Origin: Nisaea sediminum
GTDB lineage: Bacteria; Pseudomonadota; Alphaproteobacteria; Thalassobaculales; Thalassobaculaceae
DNA: 64,000 nt
Assembly (NCBI RefSeq): GCF_014904705.1
Contig: NZ_JACZCQ010000010.1
Coordinates: 1-64,000 of the forward strand
Reading direction: 5' to 3'
Under the pieces are notes generated by a model. That model did no database searches, had not been told where the DNA came from, and saw nothing but the letters and a program-made list of their open reading frames with translations. The position numbers and the translations under genes are program-made. This document shows, in pieces, positions 7,484-17,059 of the stretch (positions within the stretch are counted from its first letter, which is position 1; every line of letters begins with the position of its first letter).

Positions 7484-9930
7484 TGGCCAGGAAACTCGTC
7501 GTCATCGGCAACGGCATGGCGCCTGGCCGGGCGCTGGAACGGCTGCTGGAACAGGCGCCCGATGCCTATGAGATCACGATCTTCAACGCCGAGCCGCGGG
7601 TCAATTACGACCGCATCATGCTCTCCCCGGTGCTCTCCGGCGAAAAAGCCTATGAGGACATCCTGATCCATGACGACGTCTGGTACGCGGATCACGGCAT
7701 CACCCTCAAGAAGGGCTGCAAGGCCGTCGGGATCGACCGGGAAGCGAAAACCGTGGCCGGCGCCGACGGCTCCGTTGTTCCCTACGACAAGCTGCTGGTC
7801 GCGACCGGTTCCTCCCCCTTCATCATTCCGGTGCCCGGCAAGGATCTCGAGGGCGTGCTGACCTATCGCGATCTCGACGATGTCGAGGCGATGCTGGCCG
7901 CTGCGGACAAGGGCGCCTCGGCCGTGGTCATCGGCGGCGGTCTGCTCGGCCTCGAGGCGGCGGCGGGACTGAAGGAGCGCGGCATGGACGTCACCGTGCT
8001 GCACCTGATGCCGACCCTGATGGAGCGGCAGCTCGACGCGGCTGCAGGCTATCTCCTGGAAAGGGCGATCGAGGCGCGCGGCATCAAGGTGGTGACCGGC
8101 GCCAATACACACGAGATTGTCGGCGACACCAGGGTCGAAGGTGTACGCCTCGACGACGGGGCCGAGATCCCGGCGGATATCGTGGTGATGGCGGTCGGGA
8201 TCCGTCCCAACGCGGACCTCGCGAGGCAAGCCGGGCTTGAGGTCAATCGCGGCATCGTCGTGAACGATGCGATGCAGACCTCCGATCCTGACATTCTCGC
8301 CGTCGGCGAGTGCGTCGAGCATCGCGGCCACTGCTACGGCCTGGTCGCGCCTCTCTACGAGATGGCCAAGGTCGTCGCCGAGCGGCTGCTCGACAAGGAG
8401 GCCGCGTACCAGGGGTCCGTGACTTCGACCCGTCTCAAGGTCACCGGCATCGATCTTTTCTCGGCTGGCGACTTCTCGGAAGGCAAGGACCGCGAGGAGA
8501 TCGTGCTGCGCGATGCCGTCGGCGGGATCTACAAGCGCCTCGTGATCCGCGACGACAGGCTGATCGGCATCGTGCTCTACGGAGATACCAAAGACGGTGC
8601 CTGGTTCTTCCAGCTGATGAAGGACGGCACCCCGATCGACGAGATGCGCGAAACGCTGATCTTCGGCCAGAACTATGCCGGAGGTACCCCGCTGGACCCT
8701 ACGGCGGCCGTTGCAGCCTTGCCGGATGATGCGGAGATCTGCGGCTGCAACGGCGTGTGCAAATCCAAGATCGTCGGTGCGATCACCGAACACGGTCTGA
8801 CGTCGCTCGACGGTGTCCGGGCCCGCACCAAGGCTTCGGCCTCCTGCGGCTCCTGCACCGGGCTTGTCGAGCAACTGATGGCGATGACCCTTGGCGACGG
8901 CTTCACGCCCGATGCGGTGCAGCCGATGTGCGGCTGTACCGATCTCGGCCATGATGACGTGCGCCGCCTGATCGTCGCCAAGGAACTGAAATCGATCCCC
9001 GCGGTGATGCAGGAGCTGGAGTGGAAGACGTCCTGCGGCTGCGCGAAATGCCGGCCTGCGCTGAACTTCTATCTGATCGCGGACTGGCCCGGCGAATATC
9101 AGGACGATTATCAGTCCCGTTTCATCAACGAACGCGTCCACGCCAACATCCAGAAGGACGGCACCTATTCCGTCGTGCCCCGGATGTGGGGCGGCATGAC
9201 TTCCTCGGCCGAACTGCGCGCCATCGCCGACGTCGTCGACAAGTTCGGCATCCCGACGGTGAAGGTGACGGGAGGCCAGCGTATCGATCTTCTGGGCGTG
9301 CCCAAGGAAGACTTGCCCGCGGTCTGGGCGGACCTGAATGCCGCCGGGATGGTCTCGGGCCATGCTTACGCCAAGGGGCTGCGCACGGTGAAGACCTGCG
9401 TCGGCACCGACTGGTGCCGCTTCGGCACTCAGGACTCCACCGGACTCGGCGTGAAAATCGAGAAAATGATGTGGGGCTCCTGGACCCCGCACAAGGTGAA
9501 GATGGCAGTCTCCGGCTGCCCCCGGAACTGCGCCGAGGCGACCTGCAAGGATTTCGGCGTGGTCTGCGTCGACTCCGGTTACGAGCTCCATGTCGGCGGG
9601 GCAGCCGGCATGCACATCAAGGGCACGGAAGTGCTCTGCACGGTCGCGACCGAGGCGGAGGCGCTCGAATATTGCGCCGCCGTGGTCCAGCTCTATCGCG
9701 AACAGGGCCGCTACCTCGAACGGATCTACAAGTGGATGGACCGGGTCGGTCTCGCCGCGATCCGCGAGCAGGTGGTCGAGGATGCTGAAAAACGGACGGC
9801 GCTGTTCGAGAAGTTCCTCTATTCGCAGCGCTTCGCCCAAAAGGACCCCTGGGCGGAACGGGTGGCCGGCAAGGACGCCCACGAGTTCACGCCGATGAAC
9901 CGGATCGCGATGCGGGAGGCCGCGGAATGA
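7483..9930 (+). CDS. nirB: NirB, NADH-dependent assimilatory nitrite reductase large subunit
   Basis: An 815-aa cytoplasmic enzyme reducing nitrite to ammonium with six electrons from NADH. Domains in order: an FAD/NADH-binding pyridine nucleotide-disulfide reductase region (start KLVVIGNGMA; second nucleotide fold AVVIGGGLLGLE), a BFD-like [2Fe-2S] region (CGCNGVC then CGSC), then the ferredoxin-like and siroheme/[4Fe-4S] domain. Cluster ligands appear in KTCVGTDWCRFG and SGCPRNCAEATC. The start overlaps the globin stop; the stop overlaps nirD by ATGA. Length is normal for the family. Confidence 0.96.
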   Translation: MARKLVVIGNGMAPGRALERLLEQAPDAYEITIFNAEPRVNYDRIMLSPVLSGEKAYEDILIHDDVWYADHGITLKKGCKAVGIDREAKTVAGADGSVVPYDKLLVATGSSPFIIPVPGKDLEGVLTYRDLDDVEAMLAAADKGASAVVIGGGLLGLEAAAGLKERGMDVTVLHLMPTLMERQLDAAAGYLLERAIEARGIKVVTGANTHEIVGDTRVEGVRLDDGAEIPADIVVMAVGIRPNADLARQAGLEVNRGIVVNDAMQTSDPDILAVGECVEHRGHCYGLVAPLYEMAKVVAERLLDKEAAYQGSVTSTRLKVTGIDLFSAGDFSEGKDREEIVLRDAVGGIYKRLVIRDDRLIGIVLYGDTKDGAWFFQLMKDGTPIDEMRETLIFGQNYAGGTPLDPTAAVAALPDDAEICGCNGVCKSKIVGAITEHGLTSLDGVRARTKASASCGSCTGLVEQLMAMTLGDGFTPDAVQPMCGCTDLGHDDVRRLIVAKELKSIPAVMQELEWKTSCGCAKCRPALNFYLIADWPGEYQDDYQSRFINERVHANIQKDGTYSVVPRMWGGMTSSAELRAIADVVDKFGIPTVKVTGGQRIDLLGVPKEDLPAVWADLNAAGMVSGHAYAKGLRTVKTCVGTDWCRFGTQDSTGLGVKIEKMMWGSWTPHKVKMAVSGCPRNCAEATCKDFGVVCVDSGYELHVGGAAGMHIKGTEVLCTVATEAEALEYCAAVVQLYREQGRYLERIYKWMDRVGLAAIREQVVEDAEKRTALFEKFLYSQRFAQKDPWAERVAGKDAHEFTPMNRIAMREAAE

Positions 9931-10277
9931 ACGACATGAGGCCGATTGAGATGCAGCACTGGTTCACCATCGGACGGCTCTCCGACATCCCGCGCCGGGG
10001 TGCCCGCCAGGTCATTCTGCCGCGCGGTCCCATCGCCGTCTTCCGGACCCAGACCGACGAGGTCTACGCCATCGAAGACCGGTGCCCGCACAAGGGCGGA
10101 CCGCTGAGCCAAGGCATCGTGCATGACGGCGCGGTGACCTGCCCGCTGCACAACTGGGTCATCGACCTGCAGACCGGCAACGCCATGGGCGCCGACCAGG
10201 GTTGCGTCAGGACCTACAGGACACGGACCGACGAGAACGGACTGGTGTCCGTCTCGCTCGCCGGACCGGCCGGTTAA
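9927..10277 (+). CDS. nirD: NirD, Rieske-type nitrite reductase small subunit
   Basis: A 116-aa protein with a complete Rieske [2Fe-2S] motif: C53-P-H55 (RCPHKGG) and C72-P-L-H75 (TCPLHNW). In many NirD proteins these cluster ligands are lost, so this one is the cluster-bearing type. In Paracoccus the equivalent NasG is thought to pass electrons from the NADH-oxidising nitrite reductase to the nitrate reductase as well. The gene overlaps nirB by 4 bp and nasA follows after 5 bp. Confidence 0.95.
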   Translation: MNDMRPIEMQHWFTIGRLSDIPRRGARQVILPRGPIAVFRTQTDEVYAIEDRCPHKGGPLSQGIVHDGAVTCPLHNWVIDLQTGNAMGADQGCVRTYRTRTDENGLVSVSLAGPAG

Positions 10278-10282
10278 TTCCG

Positions 10283-12943
10283 ATGGCGGAGAATGCCGGC
10301 GCCGGGACGGTGCGCACAACCTGCCCCTATTGCGGTGTGGGTTGTGGCGTACTGGCGACCCCGATGGCTGACGGAAGTGTCCGGATCGAGGGCGATCCCG
10401 AGCATCCGGCCAATTTTGGCCGTCTCTGCTCAAAGGGCAGCGCGCTGGCCGAGACCATCGATCTAGAGGGCCGCCTGCTTCATCCCGAGATCGGCGGCGA
10501 GCGGGCCTCCTGGGACACGGCGCTCGACCTCGTCGCCCGGCATTTCTCGCAGACGATCGCCGAGCACGGGCCGGACTCCGTCGCGTTCTACGTCTCCGGA
10601 CAGCTCCTGACCGAGGATTACTACGTTGCCAACAAGCTGATGAAGGGCTTCATCGGCTCCGGCAATATCGACACGAATTCGCGGCTTTGCATGGCCTCTT
10701 CGGTGGCCGGACACAAGCGGGCCTTCGGCGAGGATGTCGTCCCCGGGACCTACGAGGATCTCGAGGAAGCAGATCTGCTGGTCCTTGTCGGCTCCAATCT
10801 CGCCTGGTGTCATCCGGTCCTGTTTCAGAGAGTGATGGCAGCGCGCGAGCGGCGGCCCGGAATGACAATCGTCGCGATCGATCCGCGGCGCACGGTCACT
10901 GCGGAAGCCGCCGACCTGCATCTCGCCATCGACGCTGACGGCGATGCGGCGTTGTTCAACGGCCTTCTGCGCTTCCTTTTCGAGCGTGGGGCGATCGACC
11001 GGGATTATCTCGACCGTCACACGACCGGCTTCGACGAAGCGCTGGACGCGGCATCCGGCTGGACGCTCGACGCCGTTGCGCAAGCGACCGGCCTGCCGCG
11101 CCTCGACATCGAGGCCTTCTACCGCTCCTTCGCGATGACCGACCGGGTGGTTACCGTTTACAGCCAGGGGGTGAACCAGTCGGTTGCGGGCACCGACAAG
11201 GTGAACGCCATCATCAATTGTCACCTCGCCACCGGCCGCATCGGCCGCAGGGGCTCCGGTCCCTTCTCGGTGACCGGTCAGCCGAACGCGATGGGCGGAC
11301 GCGAGGTCGGCGGTCTCGCCACCCAGCTCGCCGCCCATATGGATTTCGGCGATCCGGTGGCCCGTGACATCGTCGGGAGCTTCTGGCGGAGCGACCGCAT
11401 CGCGAGACGCCCCGGCCTCAAGGCCGTCGAGCTGTTCGACGCGGTCGCCAAGGGGCGGATCAAGGCGCTCTGGGTGATGGCGACAAACCCGGCGGACAGC
11501 CTGCCGAACGCTGACCTGGTCGACCGGGCGCTCGCCGAATGCCCGTTCCTGGTCGTAAGCGACGTCATGGCCGAGACCGACACGACGCGTCATGCCGATG
11601 TCCTGCTTCCGGCCACCGCCTGGGGTGAGAAGGGCGGCACCGTCACAAATTCGGAACGCCGGATCTCCCGCCAGCGTCCGTTCCTGCCTGCTCCGGGAGA
11701 CACACGGCCGGACTGGTGGATCGTGAACGAGGTCGCGCGCCGTATGGGGTTCGCCGACGCCTTTTCCTACACAGCTCCTGCGGAAATCTATCGCGAGCAT
11801 GCCCGGCTCTCGGCCTTCCGCAATGGCGGGAGCCGCCTCTTCACGCTTGAGGCCCATACCGGGATCGACACGGCGGAGTACGAAGACCTTGCCCCGGTTA
11901 TGTGGCCGCTTGCCCGCAACGCAGAGGAGCGGCCCTTCTCCGAGGGACGTTTTCCGACCCCGGACGGTCGCGCCCGCTTGCTGCCGATCACCCCGCCCGA
12001 ACGGGCGAGCGCCGCGCCCGGCACACTCAGGCTGAATACCGGCAGGGTCAGGGATCAATGGCACACGATGACCCGGACCGGGAAGTCCCCGAGGCTCTCG
12101 CAGCATATCGCCGAGCCCTTTCTTGAGATTCATCCTGAGGATGCAGAGGAGCTGGAACTCCGCGAAGCGGGCCTGGCACGGGTGACATCGGAATTCGGAA
12201 GTTCGGTCCTGCGCGTCCTCCTTACGAAAGCCGTGTCGCGCGGCACGCTTTTCGCCCCGATGCACTGGACCGGACAGGTCTCGAGCAAGGGGCGGATCGG
12301 CGCCGTGATCGCGCCGAAGACGGATCCCGTTTCCGGGCAGCCCGCGGCCAAGGGCGCCTATGTCTCCGTTGCGCCGCTTGCCACCGCCTGGTTCGGGTTC
12401 GCCGTGCTCCGTAGCCGGCCGCAGGTGACGGAAGACTACTGGGCTCTCGCGGCCGCGGAGGGCGGCTGGCGCCTGGAGCTTGCGGGCGAGCGTCCTCCGG
12501 AAGACTGGCAGACCTACACCCGCGCGCTCTTCGGTCTCGGCAAGGAACAGGCATTGCTTTCTTTTCTCGATGCGCGCAGCGGACGGCATCGTTTCGCCGC
12601 ATTCGACGGGGGCCAGCTCATCGGCGTCCTTTTTGTCGCTTCGGAACCGGTCCAGGCGTCGCGCAACTGGGCGGCCGGGCTGCTGACGGCCGAGTTTGCG
12701 AAGCCGCAGGACCGCCTCGTCGCCCTTGCAGGGCGCCCCGGGGCCGGTGAAATCGAGGAGGGGGCGATCGTCTGCTCTTGTTTCACCGTCGGCCTCAACC
12801 GGATCGCCGCCTCCGTCTCCGCTGGCACGGCGGTGACGGTCGAAGAGGTCGGGGTCTGTCTTTCCGCCGGCACCAATTGCGGCTCCTGCCGCGGTGAAAT
12901 CCAGAGGATCATCGATCATGCGCATCGTCAGAAAGCCGGCTGA
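10283..12943 (+). CDS. nasA: NasA, assimilatory nitrate reductase catalytic subunit
   Basis: An 886-aa cytoplasmic molybdenum (bis-MGD) enzyme that reduces nitrate to nitrite. The N-terminal [4Fe-4S] ligands are C14, C17, C21 and C49 (CPYCGVGCG, LCSKGS). The molybdopterin oxidoreductase core includes the SRLCMASSV segment carrying the presumed Mo-ligand Cys, and there is a dinucleotide-binding domain near 590-700. The C terminus carries a BFD-like [2Fe-2S] motif (VCSCF and NCGSC), as in NasA of Klebsiella. I chose the ATG at 10283 just after the nirD stop; upstream in-frame codons overlap nirD and are not homologous. No dedicated NasC/NasB-type electron donor gene is present. Confidence 0.95.
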   Translation: MAENAGAGTVRTTCPYCGVGCGVLATPMADGSVRIEGDPEHPANFGRLCSKGSALAETIDLEGRLLHPEIGGERASWDTALDLVARHFSQTIAEHGPDSVAFYVSGQLLTEDYYVANKLMKGFIGSGNIDTNSRLCMASSVAGHKRAFGEDVVPGTYEDLEEADLLVLVGSNLAWCHPVLFQRVMAARERRPGMTIVAIDPRRTVTAEAADLHLAIDADGDAALFNGLLRFLFERGAIDRDYLDRHTTGFDEALDAASGWTLDAVAQATGLPRLDIEAFYRSFAMTDRVVTVYSQGVNQSVAGTDKVNAIINCHLATGRIGRRGSGPFSVTGQPNAMGGREVGGLATQLAAHMDFGDPVARDIVGSFWRSDRIARRPGLKAVELFDAVAKGRIKALWVMATNPADSLPNADLVDRALAECPFLVVSDVMAETDTTRHADVLLPATAWGEKGGTVTNSERRISRQRPFLPAPGDTRPDWWIVNEVARRMGFADAFSYTAPAEIYREHARLSAFRNGGSRLFTLEAHTGIDTAEYEDLAPVMWPLARNAEERPFSEGRFPTPDGRARLLPITPPERASAAPGTLRLNTGRVRDQWHTMTRTGKSPRLSQHIAEPFLEIHPEDAEELELREAGLARVTSEFGSSVLRVLLTKAVSRGTLFAPMHWTGQVSSKGRIGAVIAPKTDPVSGQPAAKGAYVSVAPLATAWFGFAVLRSRPQVTEDYWALAAAEGGWRLELAGERPPEDWQTYTRALFGLGKEQALLSFLDARSGRHRFAAFDGGQLIGVLFVASEPVQASRNWAAGLLTAEFAKPQDRLVALAGRPGAGEIEEGAIVCSCFTVGLNRIAASVSAGTAVTVEEVGVCLSAGTNCGSCRGEIQRIIDHAHRQKAG

Positions 12944-14390
12944 ACGCCGACCGGCACGGCTCGAGCCGCTCTCGGTCCTGCCCGTCTTCTGCAATCTTGA
13001 GGACCGGCCCGTTCTCGTCGCCGGCGGCAGCGACGCGGCGGCATGGAAAGCCGAGCTTCTGGCTGCGGCGGGCGCGCGTGTCTTGGTCGCTGCCGCGGAG
13101 CTCTCGGAGGAAATGCGGGAGTTGCTCTCCACCGATCTGCCGGCTGGCAGCATCATGCATCTTGTGCGCGACTGGACGGAGGATGACCTCGCGGGCATGG
13201 CCTTCGCGATCTGTGACGCCGAGAACGACGATGAGGCGGCGCAGTTCTTCGCCGCCGGCAGGATGGCTGGCGCCATCACGAACGTGATCGACCGCCCGGC
13301 CTTCTGCCAGGTCCAGTTCGGCGCCATCGTGAACCGCTCTCCGGTTGTCGTCGGCATTTCCACGACCGGAGCCGCGCCGATCCTCGGCCAGGCGGTACGC
13401 CGCCGGATCGAAACCGTCCTGCCGCGCACCCTCGCCGCCTGGGGCCGGGTCGCGATCCGCATCCGGTCGGAGGTCATGGCCCGTTTCGCACCCGGTCCCC
13501 AACGCCGCGCCGCGTGGGATCGCTTTGTCGACCGGTGCTTCACCGGCCATCCCCCGCTGAGCGATGCGGAAGAAAGCGCCGCCATCGCCGGACCGGCCGA
13601 TAACGGAACCAATGGGCGGGTAACCCTCGTCGGTGCCGGACCGGGCGATCCGGAACTCGTGACCATGAAAGCCGTCCGCGCCCTGCAGTCGGCCGACGTC
13701 ATCCTGTTCGACGATCTGGTCTCCGACGAGGTGCTCGAAATGGCGCGCCGCGAAGCGAAGCGGATGCTCGTCGGCAAGCGCGGAGGGCGCTCCTCCTGCC
13801 GCCAGGAGGACATCAACGCGCTGATGGTAAAGCTCGCTGGACAAGGAAAGCATGTGGTCCGGCTCAAATCCGGCGATCCGATGATCTTCGGCCGGGCCGG
13901 GGAGGAAATCGCGGAACTGGAGCGGGCCAGGATACCGGTATCGGTCGTGCCTGGAATCTCGGCGGGCATGGCCATGGCGTCCGCCTTCGGTATTTCGCTG
14001 ACGCACCGGGAGCAGGCGCAGTCGGTTCGCTTCGTAACCGGCCATTCGCGAAACGGCGGGCTCCCCGAAGAGCTGGACTGGAAAGGGCTCGCCGACCCCG
14101 CTGCGACCACGCTCTTCTATATGGGAGGTCGGACAGCCGGGCGTATTTCCGCTCACCTCATCCACGCCGGCATGTCGCCCGACACGTCCGTCGCCATTGC
14201 TCGCGATATCAGTCGGCCGGAAGAACGCCGATGGACCGGCACTCTCGCCGAACTTGCCGCGGGTATCGGTCAGGTCGGATATGAAAGACCTGTTCTCATC
14301 GGAGTAGGTGCCGTCTTCGATCAGGCCAGACGGGATAGAGGTGCCCTACGTGCTGGCGCAACAATTGGCGGCGATCGGCTGTCTGCCTGA
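12918..14390 (+). CDS. cysG: CysG, siroheme synthase
   Basis: A 490-aa trifunctional enzyme. An N-terminal precorrin-2 dehydrogenase/ferrochelatase (about 15-220, nucleotide fold VLVAGGSDAA) is fused to a C-terminal uroporphyrinogen III methyltransferase (about 228-475, LVGAGPGDPELVT and the loop GKRGGRSSCRQ). It makes the siroheme needed by NirB from the same operon. The ATG at 12918 overlaps nasA by 26 bp; an alternative GTG lies at 12894. It is the last gene of the assimilation operon. Confidence 0.95.
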   Translation: MRIVRKPAERRPARLEPLSVLPVFCNLEDRPVLVAGGSDAAAWKAELLAAAGARVLVAAAELSEEMRELLSTDLPAGSIMHLVRDWTEDDLAGMAFAICDAENDDEAAQFFAAGRMAGAITNVIDRPAFCQVQFGAIVNRSPVVVGISTTGAAPILGQAVRRRIETVLPRTLAAWGRVAIRIRSEVMARFAPGPQRRAAWDRFVDRCFTGHPPLSDAEESAAIAGPADNGTNGRVTLVGAGPGDPELVTMKAVRALQSADVILFDDLVSDEVLEMARREAKRMLVGKRGGRSSCRQEDINALMVKLAGQGKHVVRLKSGDPMIFGRAGEEIAELERARIPVSVVPGISAGMAMASAFGISLTHREQAQSVRFVTGHSRNGGLPEELDWKGLADPAATTLFYMGGRTAGRISAHLIHAGMSPDTSVAIARDISRPEERRWTGTLAELAAGIGQVGYERPVLIGVGAVFDQARRDRGALRAGATIGGDRLSA

Positions 14391-14592
14391 ACGTCGGTTG
14401 TTCGATTGTCGCGCATGCATGGAGCTTAGTTGAGCAACCACGTTGTCTGTATCTGCATCGCGCAATGAATCTGAACGAGTATTCAGACGTTATGTTAACT
14501 ATTTGAAAAATAAGGCGATCAAAGCGGTCCGCTCGGGCGCGCGAGCCGAGTCATGAGTGTTACCTGAATCTCGGGTGCACTGTTCAGTGTTT
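14391..14592. other. Convergent intergenic region between cysG and nnrS
   Basis: About 200 bases, more AT-rich in its middle than the flanking genes. CTCGG (around 14535) pairs with a nearby CCGAG around a short GC loop, a possible weak bidirectional terminator without a clear T-run. No gene or promoter is evident. Confidence 0.4.
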
Positions 14593-15771
14593 TCAGGAAG
14601 CGCGGAAGAATGCTCTCGAAAATCTTGCGATGAAGAGAACAAAACCACCGATCCAGCAAGCCGCCGCACCATGGAGAAGCAGCGTTCCGTCATCCGCATA
14701 GGGCGACAGGATCCGGAACACGATGCTCGTAAACAACAGCAGGTAGATCGCCGTGATCGTCCTGTCGGCCTTCAATGGCTGGCCTGTATGACCGAGCGAC
14801 GCCCGTGTCATGATGGCCATCGTCATCAGCCCGATCGCACCCGCCGTCCAAGCGTGGACCGCCGCGTTTGCCGGAACGGAATCCGGCACAATGGTCGACA
14901 TGCCCATTGCGAGGAACCCAAGCGGAAGAAAGGCGAAAGCGAGATGCAGGATCGCCACCAGGGGGTCCCCGAGCGTCCTGCCCCCGGCCCACCTTCCGAT
15001 GCGGATGCAATTCAAGAGGCCCGCGATCACGAGGATGGCGCCGCTCCAGAACGCGTCGGGAATGATTGTCCAGAGCAGCAGGGCCCCGGCCGAGACAGCG
15101 ATGGTGGCCATGTCGAAGTGGCCGAACGGCGCCGGAACGCGGATGGCGTTGCGCTTGGCCAGCCAATTGCGCGTGAAACTCGGAACCACGCGGCCCCCGA
15201 CTAACTGGATCAGCAATAGGACGGAGGAAAGGCCAAGCCGGATCGAAAGGTCCGCGGCGCCGTTCAGCCAGATCTCCCAGTGGAACAAAGCGTTCGATGC
15301 GCCAAAGAGGGCGACCAGGATTAGGACACGGAGATTTCGCCGGTTGTTGCCGGCGATCAGTTCTCGGGCCGCTGCGGCAATCAGGAGCAGGGGGAAGGAA
15401 AGGTCGATCGTGGCGACCACGACCGGCGGGAGTCCCCAGGGGAGAGAGACGACCAGCCGCCCGGCGACCCAGGTCGCGAACAGGACCGCGAGCCGCCAGC
15501 CGGAGAGCGGAAGGCGGCCGGTCCAGTTCGGGATTGCGGTGAGCAGAAAGCCGCCGATCACCGCGCCGGTATAACCGAAGAGCAGGCCATGGACATGCCA
15601 GTCCACGGCTCCGAGATTACCAGGGAGCGGAAAGCCGCCGGCCAGAAACCCGATCCAGACCAGCATGGAGGCGGCCGCCCAGAGCGCGGCCCCAAGGAAA
15701 AAGGGGCGGAAACCCTGATTGAAGAATGCCAGTCTGGGAAAAGTCGCGGCGCGGTCCGTGTCGGTTGCCAT
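14593..15771 (-). CDS. nnrS: NnrS family haem/copper membrane protein
   Basis: A 392-aa protein with about 12 hydrophobic segments, starting MATDTDRAATFPRLAFFNQGFRPFFL. The FRPFF motif and the downstream VDWHVHGLLFGYTGAVIGGF block are typical of NnrS. Family members bind haem and copper and relieve nitric oxide stress in denitrifiers. I prefer the ATG at 15771, with AAGG 9 nt upstream, over that at 15780. It is the last gene of the nar operon, 19 bp after moeA, so it is probably made when nitrate respiration produces NO. Confidence 0.9.
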   Translation of the reverse strand: MATDTDRAATFPRLAFFNQGFRPFFLGAALWAAASMLVWIGFLAGGFPLPGNLGAVDWHVHGLLFGYTGAVIGGFLLTAIPNWTGRLPLSGWRLAVLFATWVAGRLVVSLPWGLPPVVVATIDLSFPLLLIAAAARELIAGNNRRNLRVLILVALFGASNALFHWEIWLNGAADLSIRLGLSSVLLLIQLVGGRVVPSFTRNWLAKRNAIRVPAPFGHFDMATIAVSAGALLLWTIIPDAFWSGAILVIAGLLNCIRIGRWAGGRTLGDPLVAILHLAFAFLPLGFLAMGMSTIVPDSVPANAAVHAWTAGAIGLMTMAIMTRASLGHTGQPLKADRTITAIYLLLFTSIVFRILSPYADDGTLLLHGAAACWIGGFVLFIARFSRAFFRAS

Positions 15772-15790
15772 CGGAGACATCCTTACCGGT

Positions 15791-17059
15791 TCAGCAGAAC
15801 AGCCGGAGCTGAAGGAGGTCACCGGCTCTGGTCGCCTCCGTCTCGGCGGGTAGGATCACAATTCCGTCGGCCTCGGAGAGCGGAAACAGCGTTGCGGAAC
15901 TGGTCTGGCGCTGCGCCACTACGACCGGAAGGCCGGAAGGGTCGCTGCCGGCCATGCGGACGGGGAGGAACTCCGCGCGGCCGGGCTTCTTCCGTATTTC
16001 GAAGCCGGCGACCGCCTGCAGGGGCGCAAAGGGCTTCGGCGGCGCTCCCGTCAGGCTGCGGACAAGGGGAAGGACAAAAAGCCCGGCTCCCACATAGGCC
16101 GCGTAGGGGTTGCCCGGCAGGCCGACGAAGGCCATGGCGCCGAGGCGCCCGAAGACGACCGGTTTGCCGGGTTTCATCGCCACGCGCCATTGCAGGATCG
16201 ATCCCCCGGCATGCCGGAAGGCCGCCTTCACATGGTCATGGTCCCCGACCGACACGGCACCGGTCGAGATCACCGCGTCGAACCGTCCCGCGAGCTCGGT
16301 GAAGCGTGCGGCTGTCCGTTCAGGAGTGTCCGGCAGGGTGCCGCCATCCTCTACCTCCGCTCCCGCCTCCTTGAGCATCGCCAGAAGCATCGGTCTGTTC
16401 GCGTCGTAGACCTGGCCCTTCGACAGTTTCCGGCCGGCCTCGGCGAGTTCGTCACCTGTCGACAGGAGTGCGATGCGCGGGCGCCTGATGACATTGACCG
16501 CGGAATACCCGTTGGCCGCCAGCAGGCCGACATGCCTGGGCGCGATCCGGGTTCCGGCCTGCACGAGCACCGTACCGCGGGCAAGATCACTGCCCGCGCG
16601 GCGGACATTTTCGCCGGGCGCGGGTCGTCTTTCGATACTTATGAAATCGCCTGTCCGGACGCAGTCTTCCTGCATCACGACGGCATCGTAGCCGTCCGGA
16701 AGCGCCGCACCCGTGAAGATACGCATGGCACCGGACTCGGCGGCGCCAGTCATCGTCGTGCCGGCCGGTATCTCCGCCGTGACCCGAAGTCGCCAGGGGG
16801 CCTCACCGTCGAGTTCGCAAAGACGCACCGCATAGCCATCCATCGCCGAGCCGTCGAAGAACGGCATGCCGCGCGGCGCCGACAGATCGCGCGCCAGCGT
16901 TCGGCCGACGGCTTGATCCAGGGACACCAGCTCCGTCTCCCTGATCCGGTCGGCAAGGGATTGAGCGAGCTTCTCGGCAGCCGCGACACTCATCATCTGC
17001 GGACAGTCGCTGAGAAACCGGTCACATCCACAATTGTCTTCAACGATATCTCTAGGCAT
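15791..17059 (-). CDS. moeA: MoeA, molybdopterin molybdenumtransferase
   Basis: A 422-aa protein that inserts molybdate into adenylylated molybdopterin. Family motifs are GSAMDGYA, TGAALPDGYDAVVMQED, LLSTGDEL, STGAVSVGDHDHVK and the GLPGNPYAA loop. The start at 17059 has a strong GGAGG 8 nt upstream and overlaps the end of the carbonic anhydrase gene by 8 bp. The N terminus carries an unusual cysteine-bearing extension (NCGCDRF). Its place in the nar operon suggests dedicated cofactor supply for NarG. Confidence 0.95.
   Translation of the reverse strand: MPRDIVEDNCGCDRFLSDCPQMMSVAAAEKLAQSLADRIRETELVSLDQAVGRTLARDLSAPRGMPFFDGSAMDGYAVRLCELDGEAPWRLRVTAEIPAGTTMTGAAESGAMRIFTGAALPDGYDAVVMQEDCVRTGDFISIERRPAPGENVRRAGSDLARGTVLVQAGTRIAPRHVGLLAANGYSAVNVIRRPRIALLSTGDELAEAGRKLSKGQVYDANRPMLLAMLKEAGAEVEDGGTLPDTPERTAARFTELAGRFDAVISTGAVSVGDHDHVKAAFRHAGGSILQWRVAMKPGKPVVFGRLGAMAFVGLPGNPYAAYVGAGLFVLPLVRSLTGAPPKPFAPLQAVAGFEIRKKPGRAEFLPVRMAGSDPSGLPVVVAQRQTSSATLFPLSEADGIVILPAETEATRAGDLLQLRLFC

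Noticed and set aside
7408-9882. An 824-aa open frame on the minus strand across nirB, and a similar one at 5276-7447
   Set aside because: Long antisense frames are expected opposite GC-rich genes. nirB and the dual ATPase account for the coding signal with all their motifs.
10463-14110. A 1215-aa open frame on the minus strand across nasA and cysG
   Set aside because: It is antisense to two clearly recognised genes. Its amino acid composition (R-, S-, A-rich) is that of a GC-rich codon shadow, with no recognisable domain.
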